From positions 1 through 60,848 of the forward strand of contig CAZHRC010000015.1 of the NCBI GenBank assembly GCA_964533865.1: DNA of 60,848 bases, in the 5' to 3' direction. Under the pieces are notes generated by a model. It worked only from the letters and a program-made list of their open reading frames with translations. It ran no database searches and had not been told where the DNA came from. Shown piece by piece: positions 16,106-24,423 of this stretch. The DNA comes from CAZHRC01 sp964533865 (GTDB lineage: Bacteria > Bacillota > Clostridia > Tissierellales > Peptoniphilaceae). Made by a program: the position numbers and the translations under genes. Positions within the stretch are counted from its first letter, which is position 1, and each line of letters opens with the position of its first letter.

Positions 16106-16713
16106 TGAAAGAAACCAAACAGCTGTTTCTTTCCATCGCTTCGGGAATTGCTGTTTTTGGGGTGACCTTTTTCATTTTGCAATGGCAGGTGTTGATCACG
16201 GCCGTGCTGGCGGTGGGAACCTATGTGGGAGTGAGTTTATTGACCAAGCCGGTATACAAACTCGGTAGTGTCAACGTGGAATCGTTAAGAGACGGAGAAG
16301 AATTGCGCGCCATTCTCATTGAAGCCCATCGAGATTTAGAGGTGATTAAAGGAGCTGCGCTGAAAGGTAATCATGATCAGATCCGAGAAAGTGGTTTACA
16401 ACTCTATGAAACTGGGTCAAACATTGTCGACTACCTGCAACACAATCCTAATAAAATCAACATTGCACGCCGCTTTTTATCTTACTACCTTGACACTTCC
16501 GCAGAGATCATGAGCAAGTACGGTCGCTTTACCGAGACAAAAAGCAAATCCGTAGAGGTTCAAAGGGTGTACGCTCAAACAGAGCGGGCACTGACGATAT
16601 TAAATGAAGCTTTTGATAAGCAATTTGTCCAATTGATGGAAAATGAGATATTCGATATCGAAACCGACATTAAAGTGTTGGAAAATACGTTAAAAATGGA
16701 GGAACTCAAATGA
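16105..16713 (+). CDS. XpaC-family (5-bromo-4-chloroindolyl phosphate hydrolysis) protein
   Basis: A 202-residue protein with two N-terminal hydrophobic segments (about 8-48) and a helical cytoplasmic region. It resembles XpaC of Bacillus, which lies beside the telA homologue yaaN. The family name comes from a phenotype, not a demonstrated enzyme, and no phosphatase motif is seen. The ATG shares one base with the upstream stop and the next gene overlaps by ATGA, so translation is coupled. Confidence 0.8.
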   Translation: MKETKQLFLSIASGIAVFGVTFFILQWQVLITAVLAVGTYVGVSLLTKPVYKLGSVNVESLRDGEELRAILIEAHRDLEVIKGAALKGNHDQIRESGLQLYETGSNIVDYLQHNPNKINIARRFLSYYLDTSAEIMSKYGRFTETKSKSVEVQRVYAQTERALTILNEAFDKQFVQLMENEIFDIETDIKVLENTLKMEELK

Positions 16714-17771
16714 AATCAGCAACAAAGGGATTGATAGTTCTTCTGGCAGTGATTGCAGTAGCGGTGGGCTACACTTTCTTGATGAAAAGCCAGCCGGATA
16801 AGATCCACCTCAATGGGTATCTTGGAGGGGAAAAAATTGGGTTACTTGAAGATACGGAGATTCAAGATGTATTGAAAAAGAATTATGGGATTACTTTTAC
16901 CTATCAAAAAGCAGGTTCTCTCGACATGGTAAAAGCCGATCACTCAGGAAAGAATTATTTGTTTCCATCGAGCCAGACAGCGTTGGACCTCTATGAAAAA
17001 ACGGTAGGCAAACCGATGCGCAGCCAAATTGTGTTCAATACACCCATCGTTTTGTACTCGAGGAAGTTGGTGGTGGATGCACTCATCGACAATGGGATGG
17101 TGAGTGTGACCGATGGGGTACACTTCATCAATATGCCCCAACTCGTCTCTGCCATCGAATCGGGTAAAACCTGGGCGGAGCTCGGTATTTCTCAACTCTA
17201 CGGCAACTTGGCGGTCAACACTACCGATCCCAGAAAATCGAATTCTGGAAATATGTTTGCCGGGTTGATTGCAAATATTATCAACAATGGACAAGTGGTA
17301 GATCGTTCTTCGGTGGATCAAGTCACTCCAAAAGTGAGGCATATATTCCAACGGCTGGGTTATGTGGAAACCTCATTTGCGGATTTATTTGATCAATATT
17401 TGAAAACAGGAGTTGGTGCAAAGCCTCTAGTCGCCGGGTATGAAAGCCAGTTGCTAGAATTTGCCGTCCAAAATCCTGCGGATTGGGAGCGTTTAAAGTC
17501 CGATGTGGTCCTGCTCTATCCTACCCCGACGGTCTGGTCGAGCCATATCTACATCGCATTGGACGAGGGGGGATCCAAAGGAATTGATGGCCTTCTCGAC
17601 AAAAAGATCCAGGAGTTGGCATGGACAAAACACGGTTTTAGAACTGGGGTCAGCGGTGGAGCCACCGACGTGTCCATCTTTGGCATCGAAGGTATCGCAA
17701 AGGATGTGACCAATATTATCCCCATGCCTGGAGCGGATATTATGGAAATGATCACGGATAACATTCAATAG
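16710..17771 (+). CDS. Membrane-anchored solute-binding-like protein
   Basis: A 353-residue protein with an N-terminal anchor (residues 6-24, LIVLLAVIAVAVGYTFLM) without a lipobox and a large outside domain. The NTTDPRKSNSGNMF segment resembles the substrate-contact loop of type II solute-binding proteins and parallels SNSGAS in the first gene. It overlaps xpaC by 4 bases and precedes telA by 8. Together with the SBP-VWA lipoprotein it gives the operon two extracytoplasmic binding modules. It could bind an oxyanion or act as a structural partner; neither is shown by the sequence. Confidence 0.75.
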   Translation: MKSATKGLIVLLAVIAVAVGYTFLMKSQPDKIHLNGYLGGEKIGLLEDTEIQDVLKKNYGITFTYQKAGSLDMVKADHSGKNYLFPSSQTALDLYEKTVGKPMRSQIVFNTPIVLYSRKLVVDALIDNGMVSVTDGVHFINMPQLVSAIESGKTWAELGISQLYGNLAVNTTDPRKSNSGNMFAGLIANIINNGQVVDRSSVDQVTPKVRHIFQRLGYVETSFADLFDQYLKTGVGAKPLVAGYESQLLEFAVQNPADWERLKSDVVLLYPTPTVWSSHIYIALDEGGSKGIDGLLDKKIQELAWTKHGFRTGVSGGATDVSIFGIEGIAKDVTNIIPMPGADIMEMITDNIQ

Positions 17772-17779
17772 GAGGCGTT

Positions 17780-18946
17780 ATGGAAACCGAAAATACAAAG
17801 AAAACTTTGACTTTAAAAGATTTGGCGAGGTTGAAAGGGGACGCCGCTCAATCCCAATCATCACTTGTGTCAGAAGATGCGGTTCAACAGGATATTATCA
17901 CTAAAGTGGAAACATTGACTCCAGAAAAAAGAGCCAAGGTAGATGATATTAAGGAGAATATCAATCTGATGGATTCCCAGGTCGCCCTCCAATACGGTGT
18001 CGGCGCACAGCGTAGCATTGCCACGTTTTCCGAGACGATTTTATCCCATGTACAGAACAAAGATACGGGACACGTTGGGGAGTTGCTGTCAGATTTGGTG
18101 CTCAATGTCAAAGACCTTGAAATCGACAAAGTGAACGAGGATAAAGGGATTTTAAATTTGATCCCGGGGTTTTCAAGCTTGAAAAAGCGTTTGGAACGGT
18201 TTACGACAAAGTACCAAAACGTTGAGGTCCAAATCGATAAGATCGAAGGGAAACTTGACACGGCTCGGATGACTATGTTAAAAGACATTACCTTGTTCGA
18301 TACGCTGTACCAAAAAAACCTCGAGTATTTTGAAGAATTGCAGCTCTTTATTTTAGCTGGCGAAGAAAAGATTGCTGAGTTGCGAAATGAGACCATTCCC
18401 AGTTTGCGAGCAGAAGCGATCGCTTCTGGTGAACCGATGGACGCTCAGTTGGTCAACGATTTTGAAGAAACGGTAACCCGTTTTGAGAAAAAGGTCCACG
18501 ATCTTAAATTGAGTAAGACCATTGCGATTCAGACGGCGCCACAGATCAAATTGATTCAAAACAACGACAAACTGCTGGTTGACAAGATCCAAACGGCGAT
18601 TCTCAACACGATACCTCTCTGGAAGAGCCAGATCGTCATCGCTCTGGGGTTGGTCAAACAGCAAAATGCCCTAGAGCTTCAACGCAAAGTCACGGACACC
18701 ACCAACGAACTTTTGATGAAAAACTCAGAAATGTTAAAGACCAATACTCTGGAAATCGCGAAAGAGTCCGAACGCGGGATCGTGGAGATTGAGACGTTAA
18801 AGAAAGTTAACAATGATCTGATTACCACACTTGAAGAAACGATGAAAATCCAAAGAGAAGGCCGTGAACAGCGTATCAGAGCGGAACAAGAGCTAATTGC
18901 TATGGAAGGCCAATTGAAGCAGGCACTGATGGCAACGACGAGATAA
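17780..18946 (+). CDS. TelA-family toxic anion resistance protein
   Basis: A 388-residue soluble, strongly helical protein with the TelA/YaaN pattern (ALQYGVGAQRSIATFSETIL, LRNETIPSLRAEA, and the closing QRKVTDTTNELLMKNSEMLK). TelA homologues are linked to tellurite tolerance and cell-envelope stress, but the biochemical activity is unsettled. It is the last gene of the operon and has GGAGG 5 bases before its ATG. The operon adds two external binding proteins to the usual XpaC-TelA pair. Confidence 0.92.
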   Translation: METENTKKTLTLKDLARLKGDAAQSQSSLVSEDAVQQDIITKVETLTPEKRAKVDDIKENINLMDSQVALQYGVGAQRSIATFSETILSHVQNKDTGHVGELLSDLVLNVKDLEIDKVNEDKGILNLIPGFSSLKKRLERFTTKYQNVEVQIDKIEGKLDTARMTMLKDITLFDTLYQKNLEYFEELQLFILAGEEKIAELRNETIPSLRAEAIASGEPMDAQLVNDFEETVTRFEKKVHDLKLSKTIAIQTAPQIKLIQNNDKLLVDKIQTAILNTIPLWKSQIVIALGLVKQQNALELQRKVTDTTNELLMKNSEMLKTNTLEIAKESERGIVEIETLKKVNNDLITTLEETMKIQREGREQRIRAEQELIAMEGQLKQALMATTR

Positions 18947-18950
18947 GAGG

Positions 18951-18977
18951 AAAGGCTGCTTAGGCGGCCTTTTTTGT
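18951..18977 (+). terminator. Terminator of the TelA operon
   Basis: Stem AAGGCTGC/GCGGCCTT with a TTAG loop and a six-T run. Confidence 0.85.
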
Positions 18978-19040
18978 TTACCGATTTAAGCAGGCGGGTA
19001 TGAGTGTACTGATTAAATCAAATAGTATGGAGGAAAGACT

Positions 19041-19433
19041 ATGGGACGACCAATTCATTTTGAACTCCACGTCGACGATATGGAGCGGGCAATGGCATTT
19101 TACACCCACTGTTTTGGATGGACTTTTGTGGATTACTCGGAGTACGCAGGTACCCCGTATTTTGGAGCCGTAACCGGCGAAGAAGAAATGGGTATCAATG
19201 GGGCTCTGATGTTGCGCAAATGCCCACTTGGAGATGGGCCACCTCCCATCGCAGCGGCGGTTTTGACCATGGGGACCGATGATTTTGACGCCACCCAAAT
19301 GAAAATACTCGAAAATGGTGGCGCTATCGCCCTTCCTAAAGCGGCACTTCCAGGGATGGCGTGGCAGGGCTACTTTTTAGATACGGAAGGCAATGTGATT
19401 GGGGTGCATCAACCGGACGAAAATGCAAAATAG
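19041..19433 (+). CDS. VOC family (glyoxalase/bleomycin-resistance fold) protein
   Basis: A 130-residue protein with the single-module pattern IHFELHVDDMERAMAFYTHCFGWTF and C-terminal GYFLDTEGNVIGVHQPDE. The usual metal ligands (His near the start, Glu near the end) are only partly evident, and the substrate is not predictable. It is monocistronic with its own ribosome site. Confidence 0.85.
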   Translation: MGRPIHFELHVDDMERAMAFYTHCFGWTFVDYSEYAGTPYFGAVTGEEEMGINGALMLRKCPLGDGPPPIAAAVLTMGTDDFDATQMKILENGGAIALPKAALPGMAWQGYFLDTEGNVIGVHQPDENAK

Positions 19434-19442
19434 TACAAAATA

Positions 19443-19470
19443 AAAGAGATCGCTGCCATGCGATCTCTTA
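19443..19470. terminator. Bidirectional terminator between convergent genes
   Basis: Stem AAGAGATCGC/GCGATCTCTT. The right arm overlaps the stop codon of the minus-strand DUF454 gene. Confidence 0.75.
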
Positions 19471-19944
19471 AAAACTGTATCGGGTGATGCGACCGATTTT
19501 TTTCTTTTCAGCTTCGTATCGCGTCATATCCTCTTCGGTCAAAGTTTTAAGAGACCCGACGTGGATAGTTACGCCAATTGCTATGGCAAATAGCATGACT
19601 TTTAACCCAATGGGTTTGACGATGGATATGGCGATGGTCATCGTCAACCAAAGCATGAAAAGGGCGAAGTATTTCGTGCGTTTTTCAATGGCACGGTAAC
19701 GAAGGTAGTTGTAAATGTATGGGCCGAGCCACGGGTGATTCATGAGCCATTCGTAGAGACGATCGGAACTGCGCATAAACAAGTAGGAAGCTGCCAACAG
19801 AAAAGGGGTAGTGGGCAAGACGGGCATCACGAGTCCGATGATGCCAAAGATGAGACACAATAGCCCCAAAGCGATCATGGCGATGCGAGCAAAACCGGTT
19901 TTATGGGCGATTTTTGTTTTTTTATGGTGTGATTTACGGTTCAT
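19468..19944 (-). CDS. YbaN-like DUF454 membrane protein
   Basis: A 158-residue inner-membrane protein with the DUF454 signature GLVMPVLPTTPFLLAASYLFMRSSDRLYEWL and about three hydrophobic segments. The basic N-terminus (NRKSHHKKTKIAHK) should be cytosolic. Function is not established. It is transcribed toward the VOC gene and shares a terminator with it. Confidence 0.9.
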   Translation of the reverse strand: MNRKSHHKKTKIAHKTGFARIAMIALGLLCLIFGIIGLVMPVLPTTPFLLAASYLFMRSSDRLYEWLMNHPWLGPYIYNYLRYRAIEKRTKYFALFMLWLTMTIAISIVKPIGLKVMLFAIAIGVTIHVGSLKTLTEEDMTRYEAEKKKIGRITRYSF

Positions 19945-20044
19945 ATTTAACTCCTATCCTATAAAATGAGGATGGCGATAAGACCACTCTCAACAGTATA
20001 AATACCCCACTTATGTGGTATGGTAATCAGGGTGGGGATAATAG

Positions 20045-20074
20045 TTAACTCCTCACTTGAAAACGTGGTACAAT
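20045..20074 (+). promoter_or_regulatory. Promoter of the AEC transporter gene
   Basis: TTAACT, an 18-base spacer and TACAAT lie 20 bases before the ATG, which has GATAGGAGGCGG upstream. Confidence 0.55.
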
Positions 20075-20094
20075 AAAGGAGATAGGAGGCGGCT

Positions 20095-21039
20095 ATGCTC
20101 AACAATCTCATATTTAGTATCACCGTAGTTCTGCCGATATTTCTGGTTATGTTTACAGGCAATCGGTTGAAAGAACAAGGATTTCTCACTGATGATTTTT
20201 TAACGGTGGCTAATCGACTTGTTTATTTTGTTTGTGTGCCCATAAAATTGATGACCGATCTGTGGCAAGTCGAGATCGCTGAAGGGTTTAGCATGACCTA
20301 TGGCTGGTACATCGTGTTAGCCCTAACGGCAAACGCGGGCATCGCTTATGGCATCGCCCGGTTTTTAAAAATGAATCCAAAAAAAATCGGCGCCTTTGTT
20401 CAAGGCTCCTTCCGTGGCAATTACGTTTACGTGGGATTGGCATTGCTCGAGTCGATCACAGGGACAGTAGATTATCGTGCACATGTGGTGATGGCCTTCT
20501 CGATTACGACCTTTAGTGTCGTCTCCACCATCGCACTTTCGCCTCCAATGGTCGAGAAAGATTTTAAAAGCGTGTTGTACGCTTTGATCAAGATCTTAAA
20601 GAATCCAATGATTATCGGGATCGCTCTAGGGTTGGTTTTAAATGGGTTGCAGGTGCCAAAATTTCCATTGGCTCTTAAAACCTTGAAGTACTTTGCGGTT
20701 TTGGCTTCTCCGTTGGCATTGTTGTCCATTGGAGGATCTTTTAAGCTCCAGGTGTCAAAGATCAACGCGTTGATCGCCCTGGTGGCCACCGGGTTAAAGC
20801 TTGTACTTTTTCCGCTATTGGCTCTCATTGGCGGGGTGATACTCGGATTTTCGCCAATTGAGTGTATGATCTTGTTTCTTATCTTTGGCACGCCGACGGC
20901 GATCAACTCCTATATTATCGCTCTATCCATGGGTGGCGATGGGGAGTTGGCATCGACCATCGTTATGTATACCACACTATTGTCTGTGATCACTACCACA
21001 TGTTTTGTGTTTGTTTTTCGACTATTGGGGTGGGTCTAG
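20095..21039 (+). CDS. AEC (auxin efflux carrier) family transporter
   Basis: A 314-residue protein with about ten hydrophobic segments. It has the family start LPIFLVMFTGNRLKEQGFLTDDF and the central GSFRGNYVYVGLALLE motif. Members move organic acids such as malate or malonate. The next gene follows 9 bases later and may be cotranscribed. Substrate unknown. Confidence 0.9.
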   Translation: MLNNLIFSITVVLPIFLVMFTGNRLKEQGFLTDDFLTVANRLVYFVCVPIKLMTDLWQVEIAEGFSMTYGWYIVLALTANAGIAYGIARFLKMNPKKIGAFVQGSFRGNYVYVGLALLESITGTVDYRAHVVMAFSITTFSVVSTIALSPPMVEKDFKSVLYALIKILKNPMIIGIALGLVLNGLQVPKFPLALKTLKYFAVLASPLALLSIGGSFKLQVSKINALIALVATGLKLVLFPLLALIGGVILGFSPIECMILFLIFGTPTAINSYIIALSMGGDGELASTIVMYTTLLSVITTTCFVFVFRLLGWV

Positions 21040-21048
21040 GAGGTTATT

Positions 21049-21423
21049 ATGAACGCATTTCCATCAATCGATCGAGTTCATCAATTATTGGACGAAATCG
21101 CAGAATCTCTACCGGAGGATTTCTTTCGAGAGCTTAACGAAGGTATCGTCCTTTTACCCGATGTGAAGTATCATCCTAAGGGAAGAGCAAATGATCTCTA
21201 TATCCTAGGGGAGTACCACCGTTCGGTGACGGGACGCCATATCCGAATTTATTATGGCTCCTACCAGAAAGTGCACCCGTATATATCTGAAGAGGATCTA
21301 AAAAGGCGATTAGAAAAAACATTGCTCCACGAATTCACCCATCATTTGGAGTCCTTGGCTGGGCTAAAAGATCTCGAAGTCGAAGATCGGATATTTATCC
21401 ATCGATACCTCAATAACGACTGA
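21049..21423 (+). CDS. Small metallopeptidase-family protein (zincin, PF06262-like)
   Basis: A 124-residue protein with an intact zincin site HEFTHHLESLAG near residue 98 (HExxH plus a downstream acidic residue). Such minimal zincins are common beside transporters, and their substrates are unknown. It lies 9 bases after the AEC gene with AGGAGG before the ATG. Confidence 0.85.
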   Translation: MNAFPSIDRVHQLLDEIAESLPEDFFRELNEGIVLLPDVKYHPKGRANDLYILGEYHRSVTGRHIRIYYGSYQKVHPYISEEDLKRRLEKTLLHEFTHHLESLAGLKDLEVEDRIFIHRYLNND

Positions 21424-21454
21424 CAAAAAAGTCACTTCGACGGATCGAAGTGAC
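21424..21454 (-). terminator. Terminator of the universal stress protein gene
   Basis: Stem GTCACTTCGA/TCGAAGTGAC with a six-T run on the minus strand. Confidence 0.8.
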
Positions 21455-21470
21455 CAAGAGATCAGAGGGG

Positions 21471-21905
21471 CTATTTGACGATAAGTACCGAACATTTTGC
21501 GTGTGATAGGACTTTTGAGGATACGGATCCGAGAAGGGTTCCGGAAAAGGCGCCAAGGCCTCGGTTTCCCATGATGATCATATCTACCTGCTCATCTTCG
21601 GCGATCTTGAGGATTTCTTTCGCCACGTTACCCGTACGGATAACAGGGTGTAGGGTCACGTTCTTACCAGAGAATAATCCTTCAGCGTGTTTCATGATGG
21701 TTTCGGTTTTATCTCTTGTCATTTGAATGAGTTTTGCACGCAGATCGGGATCTGGGCTTTGGATGTCTGTTACGGTGAGATCGGCGATGACCGAGACCAA
21801 GAACACCTCGGTGTCTGGGGAGTTAAGAAATCCAAGGGCATCTGCTTTTTCAACTGCAGCTAAAGAATGGTCCGAACCGTCGACTGGGATTAATATCTTT
21901 TTCAT
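21471..21905 (-). CDS. Universal stress protein, UspA family
   Basis: A 144-residue single-domain protein with ILIPVDGSDHSLAAVEKA at the start and the ATP-binding motif GNRGLGAFSGTLLGSVSSKV (G-x2-G-x9-GS) at the end. It probably binds ATP and aids stress survival. It is divergent from the gene at 22107 and monocistronic. Confidence 0.95.
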   Translation of the reverse strand: MKKILIPVDGSDHSLAAVEKADALGFLNSPDTEVFLVSVIADLTVTDIQSPDPDLRAKLIQMTRDKTETIMKHAEGLFSGKNVTLHPVIRTGNVAKEILKIAEDEQVDMIIMGNRGLGAFSGTLLGSVSSKVLSHAKCSVLIVK

Positions 21906-22020
21906 GGGACACCTCCTAAAGGTTCACAAGACGAGGGCTAACCCTCGATAGATAGGGATCGAACACGAGGAATGAAAGCTTTCCTCTATTAAGTAATATA
22001 CCCTTCTCAACAGAATTTAG

Positions 22021-22034
22021 TCACAATCTTGTGA
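22021..22034. promoter_or_regulatory. Palindrome in the divergent spacer
   Basis: TCACAATCTTGTGA is a perfect 14-base palindrome between the divergent universal stress gene and the gene at 22107. It could be an operator. It does not match the orientation of Rex or CRP boxes. Confidence 0.3.
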
Positions 22035-22106
22035 TAAAGTAGGAATTAAGTTAAACTGGTGTAAAAAATAGTCATGTGATCGGATCTAAACGATGAAAGG
22101 AGAACG

Positions 22107-22955
22107 ATGATGTCGAAATCTTTTAAAGACAGTCTGTACGATTTTATCATGGGTACATCGGAAGGCAAGATTAGAGAAAACAAGTTATCCTTGAATTCCA
22201 GCTTTGTCAAGTACTATATCGATCCAGAAAATAGCGATCAAACGTTGCGGATCGTCAACAAAGCCGTCCATTCTGCGCATTGGTTAGAGGAAGGCCACTT
22301 CTATGAAAGTGAGATCCTCGCTAATAGCATACGCATTGGAGAAGAAGTGCGCAAACTCCAAGGGTATATGGATCGTAAAGAAGGGTACAAAGGGGTGGAT
22401 CTCAACAGCGACGTACTCAAAATGGTGTTGTCCGATTTTCTCAACACCATCCCTCATTACATGTTCTACGCCTTTTCTGAGGATACCGACCAACTATTCG
22501 AGCGAGTCAAGAACACGCCTGATGATATTTTACCCTACGTTATAGAAGAGCGGTACGTCAAACTCGTGGAATACACAGAACAGGATCAATTAGAACCTTC
22601 ACTGGGTCTTGCGGTGCGCATCTTAGAATACGATTTGTTGATTCACAAACAAGGCGGGCCTAGACTGGAAGAGGCGAAAGCGGAAGTAGCGGTGTTCGCG
22701 AAACGGTTCTCAGAGGCGGTGATGACCTCTCATGTGGATCAATACGATGATATTCAGGAGAAGGAAGCAACCTTTGAAGGGGAATCCATCGTCGTCGAAG
22801 ACCCATTGGTCAGGGATGTATTAGATGGTAGGTGGCAATCCTCCGATGAAACCGACAAATCCAATGGGGAGGCAGTGAAGTCAGAACCACCACAAGGTCC
22901 AGAAGACGAAACCATCCTTATCGATCGAAAGGACATCGACCGACACGAGGAGTAG
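22107..22955 (+). CDS. Hypothetical acidic protein upstream of an IclR regulator
   Basis: A 282-residue soluble protein. Residues 1-215 look globular and helical. The last 65 residues are acidic and low complexity (SEPPQGPEDETILIDRKDIDRHEE), suggesting a disordered tail. No motif, signal or membrane segment is recognised. It precedes the IclR gene by 28 bases, so the two may be cotranscribed. Function unknown. Confidence 0.75.
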   Translation: MMSKSFKDSLYDFIMGTSEGKIRENKLSLNSSFVKYYIDPENSDQTLRIVNKAVHSAHWLEEGHFYESEILANSIRIGEEVRKLQGYMDRKEGYKGVDLNSDVLKMVLSDFLNTIPHYMFYAFSEDTDQLFERVKNTPDDILPYVIEERYVKLVEYTEQDQLEPSLGLAVRILEYDLLIHKQGGPRLEEAKAEVAVFAKRFSEAVMTSHVDQYDDIQEKEATFEGESIVVEDPLVRDVLDGRWQSSDETDKSNGEAVKSEPPQGPEDETILIDRKDIDRHEE

Positions 22956-22983
22956 TGCCCTATGTCCAAACGAAGGAGAAGTT

Positions 22984-23733
22984 ATGTCAACAGTCAAAAT
23001 TCAATCCGTGTCCCGAGCGCTATCGATTTTGTCCTATATCGCACAGAAAAGAGGAGCAGGGGTCTCGGAAATTTCAAGAGCGTTAACGCTCAATAAAAGC
23101 ACCGTCTACGGTCTGATGAAGACTTTGGAATTAGAAGGCTATATTTTTAAGAACGTCAAAACCGAAGCCTATGAGCTTACCCTCAAGCTGTTTACATTAG
23201 GTTCCTATGGTGTTGGCAGCTCGTCGTTTATCCATTTTGCCAAACCCTATATTGAAGCTCTGGCTCAAAAATTTGGCGAGACGGTTCACCTCGTCGCTCC
23301 TTTTGAAGACAAGGTCGTTTATATCGATAAAATCGAAAGCACCAAATCGATACGCATCTACACGCGAGTAGGGCACAGTTTGCCCCTCCATTGTACAGGC
23401 GTGGGAAAGGCGATTATGGCTTATTGGAGCGAGGAGGAAGTCGAATCTTACATCGAGCAGCATGGTTTGACAAAGTACACCAAGAATACGATTACCGACC
23501 CGAAAAAATTTAAAAGGCAGCTCGCTCTCATCAAGGCAAATGGATATGCCATCGACGACGAAGAAAACCTGGAGGAGTTATTTTGTATTGCAGCCCCGGT
23601 GCTCGACATGCAAAACCAAGCGCGCTATGGGATTAGTATTGCAAAACCAAAATATCGCTCGACAATTGAGATTGACAATCTCATGATTGAGGAAGTCCTT
23701 AAGGTGAGCCGCCAATTAGCGGAAGGGTTGTAA
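22984..23733 (+). CDS. IclR family transcriptional regulator
   Basis: A 249-residue protein with an N-terminal winged helix (VSRALSILSYIAQKRGAGVSEIS, LNKSTVYGLMKTLELEGYI) and a C-terminal IclR effector domain (VYIDKIESTKSIRIYTRVG, LHCTGVGKAIMAYW, YAIDDEENLEELFCIAAPV). IclR proteins commonly control aromatic catabolism. It lies just before the meta-cleavage genes and ends at its own terminator. A second IclR gene is inside that cluster, so one may serve activation and the other repression. Confidence 0.95.
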   Translation: MSTVKIQSVSRALSILSYIAQKRGAGVSEISRALTLNKSTVYGLMKTLELEGYIFKNVKTEAYELTLKLFTLGSYGVGSSSFIHFAKPYIEALAQKFGETVHLVAPFEDKVVYIDKIESTKSIRIYTRVGHSLPLHCTGVGKAIMAYWSEEEVESYIEQHGLTKYTKNTITDPKKFKRQLALIKANGYAIDDEENLEELFCIAAPVLDMQNQARYGISIAKPKYRSTIEIDNLMIEEVLKVSRQLAEGL

Positions 23734-23768
23734 ATTAAAAAGATGTAAAGAATAGGTAAACAATGAAA

Positions 23769-23812
23769 GGGATGTCCTGGGAAATATCAGGAGATCTCTT
23801 TTTATTTTTTAT
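23769..23812 (+). terminator. Terminator after the first IclR gene
   Basis: Stem GGGATGTCCTG/CAGGAGATCTC with one mismatch and one G-U pair, followed by TTTTTATTTTTT. Confidence 0.7.
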
Positions 23813-23929
23813 CCGAGAACATGTATACATCTTCAGAAGCAAACAGGAAAGGGGAGGGTATGTTATAATCGTTGATATAGAGAGGTTTTATAGAAGTTCA
23901 GGAAAACTATAAACTATAGGGTTCGGGTA

Positions 23930-23958
23930 TTGACAAACGGTGTTCGGCATAGTAGAAT
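23930..23958 (+). promoter_or_regulatory. Strong promoter of the ferredoxin/dioxygenase genes
   Basis: TTGACA (23930-23935), a 17-base spacer and TAGAAT (23953-23958) lie about 75 bases before the ferredoxin start. AACTATAAACTATAG just upstream may be an activator or UP-like site. Confidence 0.8.
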
Positions 23959-23990
23959 TTAAATCAACAAGAGAAAACGTAACTCACGCT

Positions 23991-24006
23991 ATGAAAACTA
24001 TTTCAT
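23991..24006 (+). promoter_or_regulatory. Candidate IclR operator in the ferredoxin leader
   Basis: ATGAAAACTATTTCAT has 6-base arms and lies just downstream of the predicted transcription start, where a bound repressor would block elongation. Two IclR genes in the locus make it a reasonable operator candidate. Confidence 0.4.
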
Positions 24007-24034
24007 GGCCCTACAAAGAAATGGAGTGTGACCG

Positions 24035-24334
24035 ATGTCATCTGCAAAGTACACTGTCAAAATCGAAAATCAAAACCTAGAGTTCGCTTGCAAAGAAGGC
24101 GAAAGTATCGTAGATAGCCTCTCACGTGTTGACGCCCGCCATCCCATGGTCGGTTGTAAAGGTGGAGGCTGTGGAATCTGTAAATCCAAGGTCATTAGTG
24201 GTGACTATACGACGGGCAACATGAGCGTCGTGCGATGCAGTCATGAAGAACGTGAACAAGGATACGTCCTAGCATGTAAAACCTATCCATCCTCTGACAT
24301 GGTGATCGACTATGTTGGACTAGGCGGCAAATAA
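24035..24334 (+). CDS. Plant-type [2Fe-2S] ferredoxin, XylT-like
   Basis: A 99-residue ferredoxin. Cluster ligands are in GCKGGGCGICKSKV (C-x4-C-x2-C) with a fourth Cys in YVLACKTYP. Ferredoxins of this type next to catechol 2,3-dioxygenase genes (XylT and relatives) reduce the oxidised active-site iron and so rescue the enzyme after inactivation. It is the first gene of the unit, 89 bases ahead of the dioxygenase. A hairpin at 24336-24357 separates them. Assignment as the dioxygenase partner is by family and position. Confidence 0.9.
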   Translation: MSSAKYTVKIENQNLEFACKEGESIVDSLSRVDARHPMVGCKGGGCGICKSKVISGDYTTGNMSVVRCSHEEREQGYVLACKTYPSSDMVIDYVGLGGK

Positions 24335-24335
24335 A

Positions 24336-24357
24336 GGACTTGAGGTCACTTCAAGTC
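24336..24357 (+). promoter_or_regulatory. Intercistronic hairpin between ferredoxin and dioxygenase
   Basis: Arms GGACTTGA and TTCAAGTC without a clear T-run. It could be a weak terminator or an mRNA stability element. Confidence 0.45.
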
Positions 24358-24423
24358 TCCTACCTACAAAGATGGAAAGAGTTTACCTTATACTAAACCA
24401 AAAACTATTTTAGGAGGAAAGAA

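Larger units (their letters stand above)
23734..24034 (+). other. Regulatory spacer before the meta-cleavage genes
   Basis: About 300 bases with no gene. It holds the IclR terminator, a direct repeat AACTATAAACTATAG (23905-23919), a consensus promoter at 23930, and a palindrome at 23991. Confidence 0.7.

Noticed and set aside
22107..22955. Hypothetical protein as part of the meta-cleavage system
   Set aside because: It only precedes the IclR gene; no enzymatic motif or pathway link is visible, so it was left as unknown.
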